From positions 186,001 to 250,000 of the forward strand of contig JADNYJ010000036.1 of NCBI GenBank assembly GCA_015501075.1: a DNA stretch of 64,000 nucleotides, written 5' to 3'. This document shows positions 14,959-26,169 of the stretch, in pieces; the stretch's first letter is position 1, and every line of letters starts with the position of its first letter. The stretch is from Gymnopilus junonius. Taxonomy: Eukaryota; Basidiomycota; Agaricomycetes; Agaricales; Galerinaceae. The notes beneath the pieces are model-generated. The model saw only the letters and a list, made by a program, of their open reading frames with translations, did not search any database and was not told the origin of the DNA. The translations under genes were made by a program, and so were the position numbers.

Positions 14959-15882
14959 TCAGACTTGACCGTGGAATATATTATAAACAAACTCTGGATT
15001 TGTTGACCCTTCCTTCGTTTTGAGTATCTCATCAATCTTTGCATTACAAAATCAAGGGAATGTAATGATACTGCTAGAAATACAACATACCTCTTTGGGA
15101 GGATTTAAACCCAATGTCTGAGCGCGATCCCAGCGTTCACGTCTCGTCATGCCCACGCAAGGACCATATTCATAAGAGCTTGGAATGGAGTCAACCCCAA
15201 GAGAGAAGTAAAAGAATCATAGCACCTTACTTATCGAAGACACGGAGTATTTCATGGACTTTCGTTTGCTTCCCGCCATGTACTAAGAAAAAAGTTCAAA
15301 CACAAAAGGAAAAAAAGAAGGGGAAGGGAACTCACTCATAGGTAGTCCACCCATCTTTTCCCTCGTCTCAGCATAGAGTCGCCTGTATTTAGGGTTATTC
15401 ACATTGAGATGTGGAAGTTCGTCGGTTTTCTGGGTGTTTGCTTCCACTTTCTTTAAGATATCTTCAGTCTTTGCGTTGGAAGGACGGAAAACGGTGGTCT
15501 GTGGAGATGACTCCTCGACTATATCATCGTTCTTGTGATGCGTTGTAGTTGTAATCACCCTCTTCGCAGAACTACGTGTAGTGCGCGCTGTGTTGGAAGT
15601 GGGTGTGGGCTGCTCCTCGATCTCCTCAATTTCAATAGGGCTACCCTCGAAATCTTCAATGTTCTCCTCTTCTTCTGAACTACTGTCCTCTTCTGAACTA
15701 CTGTCCTCTTTTTTTATGGAAGGGACCCGTTTCTTTTCGTCACTTGTGGATTTTGGGCGTGTCGAAATTTCTCTAGAGGTAGAGGCCTGAGGTTGTACTG
15801 CCTTAGGCTTTCCGGTTGCAGTGCCTGAACCCTTCCGCTTTGTCGCGGAGAAGTCCAATTTTGACTGCTTCATAATAGACAT
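14959..15882 (-). CDS. POLD4: DNA polymerase delta subunit 4
   Basis: The protein is recognised by its C-terminal block, spread over three small exons on the minus strand: EKMGGLPM-IHGGKQTKVHEILRVFD, then YEYGPCVGMTRRERWDRA and QTLGLNPPKE. This matches the POLD4/Cdm1 family signature (MGhlPm…FD…yGPc.GitR.eRWeRA…lGLnPP). A last exon ends …NIFHGQV with the stop at 14959-14961. The N-terminus, starting at 15882 or at a Met three codons downstream, carries MKQSKLDF, resembling a PCNA-interacting peptide. An acidic Ser/Glu-rich linker follows. Introns have standard GT-AG ends and all joins stay in frame. The subunit stabilises the replicative polymerase delta holoenzyme. The upstream ATG at 15912 would add ten residues and cannot be excluded. 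Confidence 0.87.
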
Positions 15883-16161
15883 TAGAAGACCCTTTCGCAC
15901 ACTGGCGTACAAGTGGTATAGTAGAGGGGGAAATTGGAATGAGAGTTGTGGTTCAAGTCAAAGTTGGCACTCGATTATATATTGGTTTGCTCCTATTATG
16001 GTAACCAGCTTTGTCTCCAAGCCCCTAAATTCAGAGAAGTTGAAACTAACTATGCTGATGTTACATGTGAAATAGATAGTGCTAATAGATAGTAACGGTA
16101 TACATGGCAGTAAATTCTTCCTAGATAACAAGTCCAAGGTATACATCAGTAAAAGAGAGCC

Positions 16162-17281
16162 CTAGGCTGAAGCGGAATGCTGCGTTCCACATGAATGTTC
16201 GATCTCCTCTTCCTCCTTGCGTAACCGATTCATAGTTGCTTCCAGAATCCTCCTGCGACGTTCCTCCTGCGATTCGCTGGATAGTGACTGCGAGGCAGAA
16301 TCTCCGCCCAGTGTGTAGACTCGTGCTTCCCCTTCTAGGTCAGAAGAAGGCTGGTAGACATCAGGTCCACCCGAAAGGTAGTGGGTGCCGTCTTTCGTAG
16401 AGCGCTCAAACTCTGCAACTTCACGGTTCAGTTTTGAATTAAGAGTTTTAAACTGTAATCCCGAATATTAGACCGAAGACTAGGTGGTCAAAAATCGTCA
16501 ACTTGAGGACTTACGTTTTCATCATGATCTCCCCACACGTTATGTGTCAATTCATGACACAGTACGCGACGTACTTCGCTGTAGAGACGAAAACCGTCGT
16601 ATTTATCCGTTCGTATGCGAAGTTTGATCGCTTGTCCCGCATTCTCATTAAGCCCGAGTAATTCAGGATGTTCGTGAGGTGCGAGCTCTGTCAACAGGCC
16701 GACAGTGAATTTGTGTTCTGCATGACATGCTGAATTGCAGGGTCCTCTGATAATCGTTGAGAAGAGCTGTTGCAGAGGAGGGGTTAGGAAGGTGCTCCAA
16801 GGGCTTTATGTCATGAAATCGGTATTGCAGAGATGACGATGACAACGAAGAAAGCGAAGATACAGGACCAGAACCTGTCGACCGAAGCTATTGACCAAAG
16901 AAAAGGTGTCAAAAAGATACAATTGGACAACGTGTATAAATATACCTTTACGGGTGCCTTTAGAGCTCGTTCCCTCATTATTCTTTCTCTCCTCTGATTT
17001 TCATTCTCCACTGCCTTCAAGCTATCCAGTTCTCTGGAAGTCGACCCTAGCATCTGGACTTTTGTACCATTTTTTAAGCCTGCCTCGGCAATGGTAGTTT
17101 CATCGTTGACGGTCGCCTTCTTGCCCTTGTATAGCAGCTTTTGAAGAGACGGAGGCACTTCCGTCAATTCCTCTATCCGGGCATGCAATTCTTCAAGAGT
17201 ACTGTCCTGAGAGATCGATATGGCATGATTCTTGCCGCGGAAGGAGACTGTCAAGGAGATGAAATTGGCAGGGTTCGACAT
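16162..17281 (-). CDS. Ubiquitin-like and WLM domain metalloprotease (Wss1-like)
   Basis: The start at 17281 (MSNPANFISLTVSFRGK) opens a ubiquitin-like domain with LQKLLYKGKKATV and GLKNGTKVQMLGS. A Leu/Ser-rich linker leads to a WLM domain with HHPE-like segment APHEHPELLGLNENAG and the zinc motif LCHELTHNVWGDHDEN (HExxH plus a third histidine near 16530-16560). The C-terminal exons run through KLNREVAEFERS and a Glu-rich helix to the stop at 16162-16164. UBL-WLM proteins are related to yeast Wss1 and plant/fission-yeast homologues, which act at proteasome- or SUMO-linked DNA-protein crosslink repair; that role is by family. The catalytic residues are all present. It lies head-to-tail with POLD4, about 280 bp upstream of it, but an operon is not expected. 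Confidence 0.85.
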
Positions 17282-18263
17282 CGTTGCGTCCGTGCGATAT
17301 GATGGCGAGATGTGGTATAGAGAACTGGTATACGCAATCCCACTGCCAAATATCCCGGAATAGACCACCCCGAGTCCGAGTCATGTCACAACACGATTAT
17401 TCACTGCCTTTCAGTCAGCCTTAGTAAGCCAACAACATAGTAAAAGCAGTTCCAGACGGCAAGCACGTCCTTTGATGTTCTAGCATTTTCTTGAGGTTTG
17501 AGGGACGGTAGGATGATTGAAGCTGGTAGTGGTCAACTTTTGAAGCTGATCATGCTTGCAGCCGACGAAAGCGCGTGAGAATATACGGATCGCCTGTGCT
17601 ATCACCATCGGCAGTCTGACTTCAAATTTTTGTTTTCCAACTTTCATCCTGCTCAAGTTGTGCTGTATATTTCCTAACTGCGATCTGGTTTTCTCCCAGA
17701 ACCCATACTCTGGAGAAATCTGCTGTGGGGTCAAGCGACGCCTGCCGTTATTCTTCTACCGACTTTGGCAATCTTGATTCTTGGCGGAATGTCTGGACGG
17801 TCAAAGAATTGTTCCTCTCTTTGAGGATTCTGACATCTCTCGGCGTTCAACTTTCAATGATTTGTATACGCGTTATAGCTTCGGAAACATGGAACCGGAA
17901 CAAAAAAAAACATAGAGCCAACAAAGAAGGAAAGAAGTTCTTAACAAGTCTAAACCTCTTAAACACAGTTCTTCCCGACAAAGCTTTTTTTCGTCAATGT
18001 TACAGCCTCAAGTGCACCTGATTAGTTGACCAGGTAAATATGATACTCCTTTGGTATCGATTCCTTATCGTCTAGTTCTGACTCGCGATACTCATACTAG
18101 CACAGGTACACTCGGCCAGATGTGCAATGGAAGCGGCGAATAATCCCACTCAACCTCAAACAAATTATTTATTTTCCTGCACCTGCAGCGCCTACATTAC
18201 ATATATAACGTACTGAAATTTTGGAAGCTGAACTGTCGCGTTGCCTCGAATAATCAATGCACT
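17282..18263. other. Intergenic region, no supported gene
   Basis: About 980 bp between minus-strand genes. The frames at 17480-17734 (minus) and 17725-18021 (plus) have no recognisable domain and no consistent splice extensions. The region should hold the promoter of the UBL-WLM gene and the terminator of the next gene. Confidence 0.4.
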
Positions 18264-18919
18264 TCAGAAAACTAATCCGGGAATGGTTTGCATATGGATG
18301 GGAGCTGCCTTGTGGACTGACGTGAAGAACAGCTGTGTAATTCGGTGTCGATTACCGTTGGCGTCGGGCTGCGCAGCGTCATCTTGCTCAACCCTACAAA
18401 CCGACATGGTTAATCTCGCTGTCGACAAATAAAGATAAAGTATAAACATACTTGGCGCTAAAGGTGTTATAATGCAGTCTTATTGCTGGCGAAGCACGTA
18501 TTAGATATTTCATTGCCCGAGTTACAACGAAAACGCCCGCTACAATCGACACCTCGGTAGGCTAGGAGTAGACATTTAACGCGTGTTGCTAACTCAAAGC
18601 AGATTGCTCTTTAACTCACCTCGGAATCGGGGTCAGTTTCTTTCAGAGGCATCTCCATCAGCTCCTTCCACTCGATAGTAGACCCTGCTACACCAAAGTT
18701 ACCCGCTTCAAGTTCCTCCTGAAACTTCGTCAGGTCAACCTTCTTGTGATTATAGAATATCTCTGCATCTTTCCCAAATGCAGAGTACACCAGCTCAGTC
18801 ATATTGTACTCCTCTTCTGGAGGAGGGGTGACCGCTTCGTAGAGCGAGGTAAACCTGTTCTGGAACCATTTGGAAATTTTCCCTGTAAGGTCTATTTTGT
18901 CTGAACTTGAAGTCGACAT
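18264..18919 (-). CDS. Small conserved hypothetical protein, possibly NTF2-like
   Basis: Three exons encode about 180 residues. The first starts at 18919 (MSTSSSDKIDLTGKISKWFQ). The second, about 18569-18470, reads VSIVAGVFVVTRAMKYLIRA. The third ends RITQLFFTSVHKAAPIHMQT with the stop at 18264-18266. The alternation of a helical N-terminus with beta-rich hydrophobic strands resembles an NTF2/SnoaL-like cone fold, but this is an impression, not a match. An in-frame upstream ATG at 19072 would add a hydrophobic segment (VVLLVITSSVLLLSYSL) that could act as a membrane anchor or organelle signal; which start is used decides the location of the protein. No enzymatic motif is visible. Confidence 0.6.
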
Positions 18920-19323
18920 TGGCCTGATAGTGGGGGTAAATGTTCTTCGTTCACAGAGATGCTGGAGTAAGAGGTTGGAGAAATTCAAGCGTTTGTTTAA
19001 GCTATAGGATAAGAGAAGAACAGAGGACGTTATCACCAGCAAGACTACACCGGTGCGAGTGAGGTTTCTAAACATTTCAGAAGGTCGGAGAAAAAGGAGT
19101 TGTGCTTGGACATACGTCATAATTGCAGGTAGATAATTCTAGACTCAAGCTTATCTTATCTTTCACATGCCTTCGCCACTTTGCGCCTGGTCCGCGTCGA
19201 GACCTGCGCCAAACAACTGCTGTCCGAAGCCACTGTACAGATGGCGCAATTAAATATAGATTCTGTGTTAATACAGATATGTATGTCAATCCTAAATACA
19301 AATCTACCTGTGGTATAATCACC

Positions 19324-20719
19324 TCATAACTTCGCGCTGACTTTCACCAGTTGGGCATTCCTTTGGAGAATCTCAGCAGCTTCCGATACCATATTATCCA
19401 CAATCGTTTTGGCTGGTAGGACATCCTTAATCATAGCAGACACGTTGCCCATCAGCCATGGCCTGGCCTCGATTGACTTTTCGGGGTGCTTCTCGAGATC
19501 GTCATAGGCAGGAATGATACCCTTCGAAGTGAGTGCCTTAATTTCGGCTTGCTTGTTCTCCTCCCTATAAGCGCGCGGTTAAGTATACAGAACGCGTTCT
19601 AATAAAGGAAAATGGCATACCAATCTGCGACGTAAGGAGTCTTCCTCACCCGCATGGGGCGTCCAGTGAAGATGATCGTACGAGCGACATCACCATGGTC
19701 AGCGCTGACGACAAGCTCTTTATGCTTCTTGGGCGCACCAGCCTCGACGGAGGCGACAAAACGCGTGCCAACCCCTACGCCATTAAATTAGCGGAACCGA
19801 ACAGCCATTTCAGGTCGAATGAACACTCACAAACGCCCTGAGCACCCCAAGCCAAGTTAGCTGCAAGACTCCGTCCATCAAACACCGCCCCCGCACCAAT
19901 AACATATACCGGCCCACCCGTCAAAGGCGACTTGCGTCCCTTCACCACGTCCACGCAGGCCGGGATCAGAATGCTAGCGGCGATATCACCGGTGTGACCT
20001 CCTCCTTCACCGGCCTGCGCGCAGATCATATCGACGCCGACCTCGAGGGCTTTCGTAACGTGCTTGGGGTGCCCAACCATGTTCATGACGAGGATGCCGG
20101 CTTTGTGCAGCTCGTCGACGGCCCATTTAGGTGGGATGCCGACGGCGCATACGAAGAGCTTGACTTTTTCCTCGATGATGACTTGAATGAGCTCAGGGAG
20201 TTGACCCTTGGTGTAATCGGTCTAACGAAAAGAGACGGGTAAAGAATTTAATACGGTAAAAGAGAAGGGTAACGAAATGAGGCGTACGTTGGTCTTGCGA
20301 GCATTCCCGCCCACTTGGGGAATGAGGAGGTCGACACCGAAGGGTGCATTTTTGTCCTTTAAATCCTTCTTGATCAATTGAATCTAAAATCAAATTCGTA
20401 AGTATTGAAGAATACTCATACTTTAATTTCGTGGAAGGACAGCGGGTACCGGGAAATCAGGTGGGCTAAATCCTTACCTGCTGTCTAAGGATCTTCGGGG
20501 TGTAGCCGATACCACCAATGACACCGAGACCACCTGCATTCGTCACAGCGGCAGCCAGTTCAGGACCAGCGGCTACATTCATCCTACATAAAGCATTCAA
20601 ACATCAGACATTCGAATTTCAATTTCATATGACAAAATCCAGGGAAGCACTTACCCAGCAAGCAGGATGGGATGCTTGATACCGAAAAGCTCAGTGATGG
20701 GAGTAGTAATCACAGCCAT
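19324..20719 (-). CDS. Nitronate monooxygenase (2-nitropropane dioxygenase family)
   Basis: The start at 20719 gives MAVITTPITELFGIKHPIL, followed by GMNVAAGPELAAAVTNAGG, typical of FMN-dependent nitronate monooxygenases. Other family signatures include ICAQAGEGGGHTGDIA (around 20000-20030), GPVYVIGAGAVFDGRSLAAN and the join WGAQGV-WVGTRFVASVEAG. About five short introns are present and the product of about 360 residues has the expected length. The stop is at 19324-19326, after VKVSAKL. The enzyme oxidises propionate-3-nitronate-type toxins and alkyl nitronates with FMN, without metal. Frame is intact throughout. Upstream of the start (20820-20990) the sequence turns GC-rich, consistent with a promoter. 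Confidence 0.9.
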
Positions 20720-21979
20720 TTTTCCACCAAGAAAGCAAGAAGGAAGGACCAAGAAAGGAGTAAAGAGGGGGGAGGAGGTAGAGAAGAAGACGGTGTGGGG
20801 TTATAAGCCCAGCCACGAGAATTTATATGTCGAAGTAGGGCATGATTCTAAGGTAAATACCACCCGGGTCAACACCGGGTGATCAAAGCGGTAACATCTT
20901 ATCGCCGGTGCCGGTAGACTGGCTTGCCGGTGGCGGTGCCGTCGGCATTATGAAGAACGGTCACGGCGGGCGCGTCTCCTGCGCGTATGGATCTTGATTC
21001 ATGGATACGAATTCTTGGTTTTACTCCTTTCCTTTCCCCCTATCTCGGAAAATAAAATTGGGGGACATTTAAGAAGCAAGACTGCGTTCTATTACCCCAT
21101 TATCGAAAATTTCCATGCCCCAAAGACGACACAGGAACTCGGTGATCTCGCGAGGTTCAATTGCGACGCGAAAATGGGCAGTCATCTAAACTTCAGCCTG
21201 GCACCAGAAGGCGAATCTATACAAATCTCATGGGTGCATAGATGCAATATGTAGACCCAAGTGAACTTGACCGCATCCCGCCTCCTTCTCCGAACCTTCT
21301 TGTCCCGCCTGAATCGGATGTATAACCAGATATCTTTCATAATTCAAGGTGGCCAGACTTTTTGATTGGTGCAGAGATTTGAAACCAAAGGTTGAATGAA
21401 AAGAACCAAGAACCAAGAAGGAAAGAAGGAGGACTTTTAAAATTTAAATACGCTCATCCGAGTCCAGTCTTGACGCTTGTTCATCAGTAGCAAGCTTTTA
21501 CGTTAAATGAAGAGCTTGTGCTCTAAACACCCGACTGCACGGCTCCGCGGAAGCTCGTCCGAGGTCCCGACAACATCACCTACCACTCTCGAGTTTCAAG
21601 TTGAACTTCTCCAGGCGGTGATGGATCTAACAGCTTTCAAATTGTGTCAAGAAATACGTACAAAGGGTGTGTGGTATAGGTTGCAACGGCATAAATAGTA
21701 ACGAGGGAGGATCAGATAGCGAGAGTGACGAGGACATATCTAGATTTTAAACTTGAAAAGAAAAAGAAAGGAGCGACAGCGATTGGGGGAGATATCAGTA
21801 GAAAAACAGCATGGACAAGATAATTACGACGAGATGGACAAAGCGAGGACTGCGAAATTTCAAGATTAGATTGGCGTTCTGGAGTATGACGATAAGCGAG
21901 AGCTGGGGCAGAAGGAAACGATGAGTTCAAACTTTCTTCAAAAAATAAAACTGGTGAGGCAAGTATACTCACAACACAT
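20720..21979. other. Intergenic region, no supported gene
   Basis: About 1.26 kb between two minus-strand genes. It contains a GC-rich patch near 20880-20975 with repeated ccgg, then ordinary sequence. The open frames at 20994-21254, 21507-21698 and 21712-21987 do not resemble proteins and have no supporting splice pattern. Confidence 0.4.
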
Positions 21980-23032
21980 TTAAACATCAGAGATACGGGC
22001 TCGCTTCACGGAAGCGAGGGATACTGATGAAGGGTCTTCATCCCGTGTCCGCAGGAGGCGCCGCCTTGGTAAGGGCTTTAAAAGACGATCGCCTCTCGTT
22101 GATGGAATATAGAATTGCTCAGCAGAAACTGGAGTAGAGGGTGAATCAGGGACCGCCCGCTGCTTAAGTGCTCTCTCCCATAAACGCTGAGTCGCTTCAG
22201 ATTCATCAAGTCTGTTTGGAAAGAAAAGGAGCACAGGTAAATTGAGAACTGCCTGGATATCACTTAAAGTAGGAGGAAACCAGCACCTCTTTTGCAAGGC
22301 ATCCAAACGCAGATTCCATGTCTTCTTTTCCTTCAGCAGACTGGAATTCGCCTGCTCCAATTCATAACACCGTCCATTCAGTCTGGCAACCGTGTCATCC
22401 CTCTCAAACTGAAGTTCATCAAGGCGTTCTTCCAGTTCTTCAGCCTCTGCGACGGCGTCGCGCTCACCCTTCCTGTGAGCATCAATAGCAGCGCTCAGGC
22501 CTTCGCATTTCTTCATGAGGAGCTCCTCCGTTTTGTTCCTCATCATCAGGGTCTTTTCGACTTGTTTGAGCTTCTTCTGAAGAGCGGCATCTGGAGACAT
22601 CTCAGCGTAGATACGACGCACTGCGGGTTGGACGAAAGGGTGGTATTTTTCAGGAAGATAAGCGAGCTGCAACGCGAGTCAGAACTCAAATCCACAACGG
22701 CAGGTGTTGTTGAGGAACGTACATCTGGGGTGGCTATCGAAAAATCGAAAGTATTTAGAGCCGGCGGGGCGAACAGGAACATCGGGAGCACGTACATAGA
22801 TGAAACTCGGAGCGACACTCTGGACAGTTGGAAGTCAACCCTCGATTGGTGGGCACATTAACATGTTCAACGAGACACTCCTTGCAGTAAACATGGCCTA
22901 CACGTAGACACCAGAGGCCACATTCAGAAAAAAAAGAGGGCAACGAAACACGCGAGCTTATCGCGTACCGCAGGGCGTGCAGACTGGTTCTTTGAACTTG
23001 CTGGACAGGCAGATAGGGCATTGCGCAACCAT
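21980..23032 (-). CDS. RING-finger coiled-coil protein
   Basis: The start at 23032 gives MVAQCPICLSSKFKEPVCTP. A short intron is removed inside the ring, then CGHVYCKECLVEHVN and NCPECRSEFHL complete a C3HC4 RING (CPIC…C.H.YC..C…CPEC). A conserved block, LPEKYHPFVQPAVRRIYAEM, precedes a coiled coil (…LDELQFERDDTVARLNGR…). The tail is basic and ends SVKRARISDV, a possible nuclear signal. It is probably an E3 ubiquitin ligase by family; substrate unknown. The block after the ring matches one in the RING gene at 41042 (NLRQFITPSIRRLYLDDIP), so the two are paralogues. It is divergently transcribed from the gene at 23759 across about 730 bp. Confidence 0.75.
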
Positions 23033-23758
23033 GTTAAGTGAACGAACGACGAGGGGACCCAGGAAGAGAAGAAGAATGAGACGCGCAGCGTGCCAGGGTC
23101 TAGCTCCCGACTCGGCTGAACGGAGTTGATGTGGTTCAGGGTGCAAAACAAGGGCCGTTGGTGACGCGACTTTGAATGGATGGCACGTGATAGCGCCCAC
23201 ATACACGAGGCGGGTGCAAAGTTTCGCAAATAATGCTTTCCTCAATAGAAATGTGCGTCTTGGAGGATGCAATTAGTGTTGCAATAGTAAAGGGGACTCT
23301 ATTTTATGAGGGGCACAATTGTTTACCTCGTTCAGCGGAGAACCTTGAGCGCCTTGCGGGCGCCATTCATGGATATCCGGGTAAAGAGACCTTATTTGTA
23401 CAAGGATTTACAAAAAGCCTTGCCGGATACTTTCAGGGCCTTTGTGGTCAACTTGCAGCTCCTCATGATTGTGCCACTGCCGGAGCCATACGCGACGAGC
23501 GCGACGGATAAATTAGAGGCACGTGGTTTACCGACACTGTCGGACAACAAGGCCAAAGTGGCTGATGTCCATTTGGGCTGTTGCGCTGAGTGCCTAGCTC
23601 CATCGACCACGGCAGTACTTACCTGGAAAGAGACTGTCCTTCGCCCCGTGCCATCTCTGGCCGCCATTTCCACGAAACACGGACATCTCCCCACTCTCAC
23701 TTTCTTTTGGACATAATTTCGTCCTATTCCTTTCTCTTTCATCTCGGACGACAATTGG
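23033..23758. promoter_or_regulatory. Divergent intergenic region
   Basis: About 725 bp between the start codons of the RING gene and the SHE3-like gene, so both promoters lie here. The short open frames here (23233-23511, 23306-23716, 23392-23754) overlap one another and lack domains. No specific element is visible. Confidence 0.35.
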
Positions 23759-25627
23759 ATGTCTGCCAGTCCTAACGGTCTCCCCCCTAATTATTACAGA
23801 GAAACCACATTATCTCCCCTCAAGCACGCACGAGATCGTTCAACCTCACGCCCGTCGTCCCGCACTTCCCTACGGACGCACAGCCCTTCCTTCTCTCTTG
23901 ACGACCCAGGCAAGTGCATGTTAAAGCATGCTATTTTTTCACCAGCGCTGACAGACGACAACCCATTTCAGTTGCAGTGCGGAATCAGATGTCCACACTG
24001 AAGCACAACATACGACAACAGCAAGCACAACTGAACACCCTCGAGAGTATCGTCCGCAGTGGCCCTCGTCCATACGGTCCGGAATTGACAATGATGGCAG
24101 ACCGCGACGATAATTATAACCCTTTGGCGGCGTCATCTTCATCTTTGACTTCATCAACACCCCCGTCATCTTTCGTCCCGAATGCGTCTGGGTCTGGAAC
24201 GACGACAGCTATCAAGATCAAGAGAAGGTCAAGCCATGACGTCCTGCTTACCCTTGCCGGTCCAGACTCCAATTTGCCTTTGCCTATACGAGAGGCGGGG
24301 GATGAAAATGGGATTAGGGAGGGCATCCCTTCTACCTCCCCAACTTCGATAAAGCGCCCTCCGAGTCCGACTCGGACGCTATCTCGTACGTAGCTATTTA
24401 CTACTAATCACATTACCTTATTCACTAATGATTAATCCCTCCAGGGATACCTATATCAGCTGTGGGTACGTATCTTTGATGTACCCCACAACCCTTTTCT
24501 CTAATCACAATCATACTTTCATTATGTTCGTAGGCAACGCCCGAGCTCTAGCCGACGAAGGAGCCACGTCACGACCTCCTCCCCTCTCAGGCAAACTACA
24601 ACCCAACGACAGCACAGCCGACTCTTCTTCTTCCTCTTTACAACCCCCAGTATCACCCAACAAAAGGTACTCACTCACCCCAGGCGGAACGACGAAGGTC
24701 CTGGCAGATTTACAAACAGGCGTTGTCAACGCACGAAATGCATTGGAGAACACAAAGCAGCAGTTGAGGCTCTCGCAGAGGAGTGTGGCTCAGCTGACGA
24801 GGCAGACAGAGGATTTGAAGGAGGGCAGGGAAAGATTACGGTTAGAAAATGAGGGTTTGAATAACGTTGTGGCGAGGAAGGAGAGGTTATTGCAAGAGGT
24901 GATCTGATTTCTTGATGTTGTTCATCACGACATTTGTATTCTGACCCTTCGATTCTTCTATGACCAGGTCCTAGATCGAGCACGAAAAGCAGAGGCTGAA
25001 GCCGCATCTCTTAAAACTCAACTCAAAACCGAAACGACAACCTCCAAAAAGACGCTCCGTGAAATGGAAGCAGCCCTCTCCGAATCAACTGCCTTATCCC
25101 AAAAATCCGAACGTGAATACATAACCCTGCGAGATTCCCTCAAACAGCTGACGGAATCATGGAAATACGACACCGACCGGCTACGGGAGGATATGCGCAA
25201 GCGGGAGGAGAAGCTGCAGGCGGAGGCGCAGAGGGTGGGCAAGATGTACCGAGAGCTGGTGGAACAGGTGCAGAAGAAGAATGAGGCGAGGGAGGAGGTG
25301 AGGAAGTTGGAGGAGGAGGATAAGAAGAAGACGGAGGATGTTGAGAGGTTTTGGAGGGACCAGATTGACGCTTTGAAGGAAAAGATTGAGAAGGAGGGGA
25401 AGGAGAGTGTGGATGCGAAGAAGATTGCTGAGTGAGTTTTTTCTTGTTACCTTTTCGAAATTGGAGTCTAGATGGGTTGTTGACTTGGTTTCTCTTTTTT
25501 CCTTTTTTACAGTCATTTGGCGGAAGAGTTGGCTAGATTGAGGAGACTCATGCGAAGCGCAGGGCGTATACCATCAGGCGACGATACCTCAGAGCCTATA
25601 CCGCAGAAATCGGACCCACCTCCATGA
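23759..25627 (+). CDS. SHE3-like coiled-coil protein
   Basis: The start at 23759 (MSASPNGLPPNYYRETTLSP) precedes a Ser/Thr-rich head. Exons then continue from about 23972 (VAVRNQMSTLKHNIRQQQAQ), about 24535 (GNARALADEG), about 24968 (VLDRARKAEAEAASLKTQLK) and about 25514. The body is a long coiled coil including LENTKQQLRLSQRSVAQLTR and RLRLENEGLNNVVARKERLL. Basidiomycete proteins of this pattern are grouped with the SHE3 family (SWI5-dependent HO expression protein 3). In budding yeast SHE3 is the adaptor linking the myosin Myo4 and She2 for mRNA transport. Whether the basidiomycete proteins do this is not known from sequence. The C-terminus is HLAEELARLRRLMRSAGRIP and the stop is at 25625-25627. 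All joins keep frame. It could also simply be an unassigned coiled-coil protein. Confidence 0.5.
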
Positions 25628-26169
25628 TCAACAACAGCCTAATGCTTACGGACGACTCTCGGAACACAAATGGATGGAGTCCACATTTTGGTTATTTCAA
25701 CAGTCGCTTTGGTTTTTCATTTTTATCCTCACGTCGATTACGACCACGAACACTGTCTTTTCTCTCTCTTTCCTAACCTACTTGACTATGTTTTTTTTTT
25801 TCAGGACAGGCCATTTACCTTGATTGAACATGCTCTTCTAGTTCTTAACTACTTATTTACTTATCATGACCCCACATTCCTTGCTATGCTACGCACATCG
25901 TTATACCCCGCTTAATTGACATGTTTATGCTGTCCTGATATCATTTTCTCAACCTGAATTTCTGTGCTCTAAACCAAGGCTATCAGGGAAGGCGTGACCG
26001 AACCACGTTACATCACATCACATGGCGGTTACGTACAGGAAAGGCGCATCACCATTCCGATTCGCTTGCCTTTTTGCTTCCAGCCACCCTGCCTGCATCT
26101 GCCTATCGGAACCGGATTGTCCACTAAAGGAGTCATTGCAGCTTATACATTATCGGTACCACTGATACC

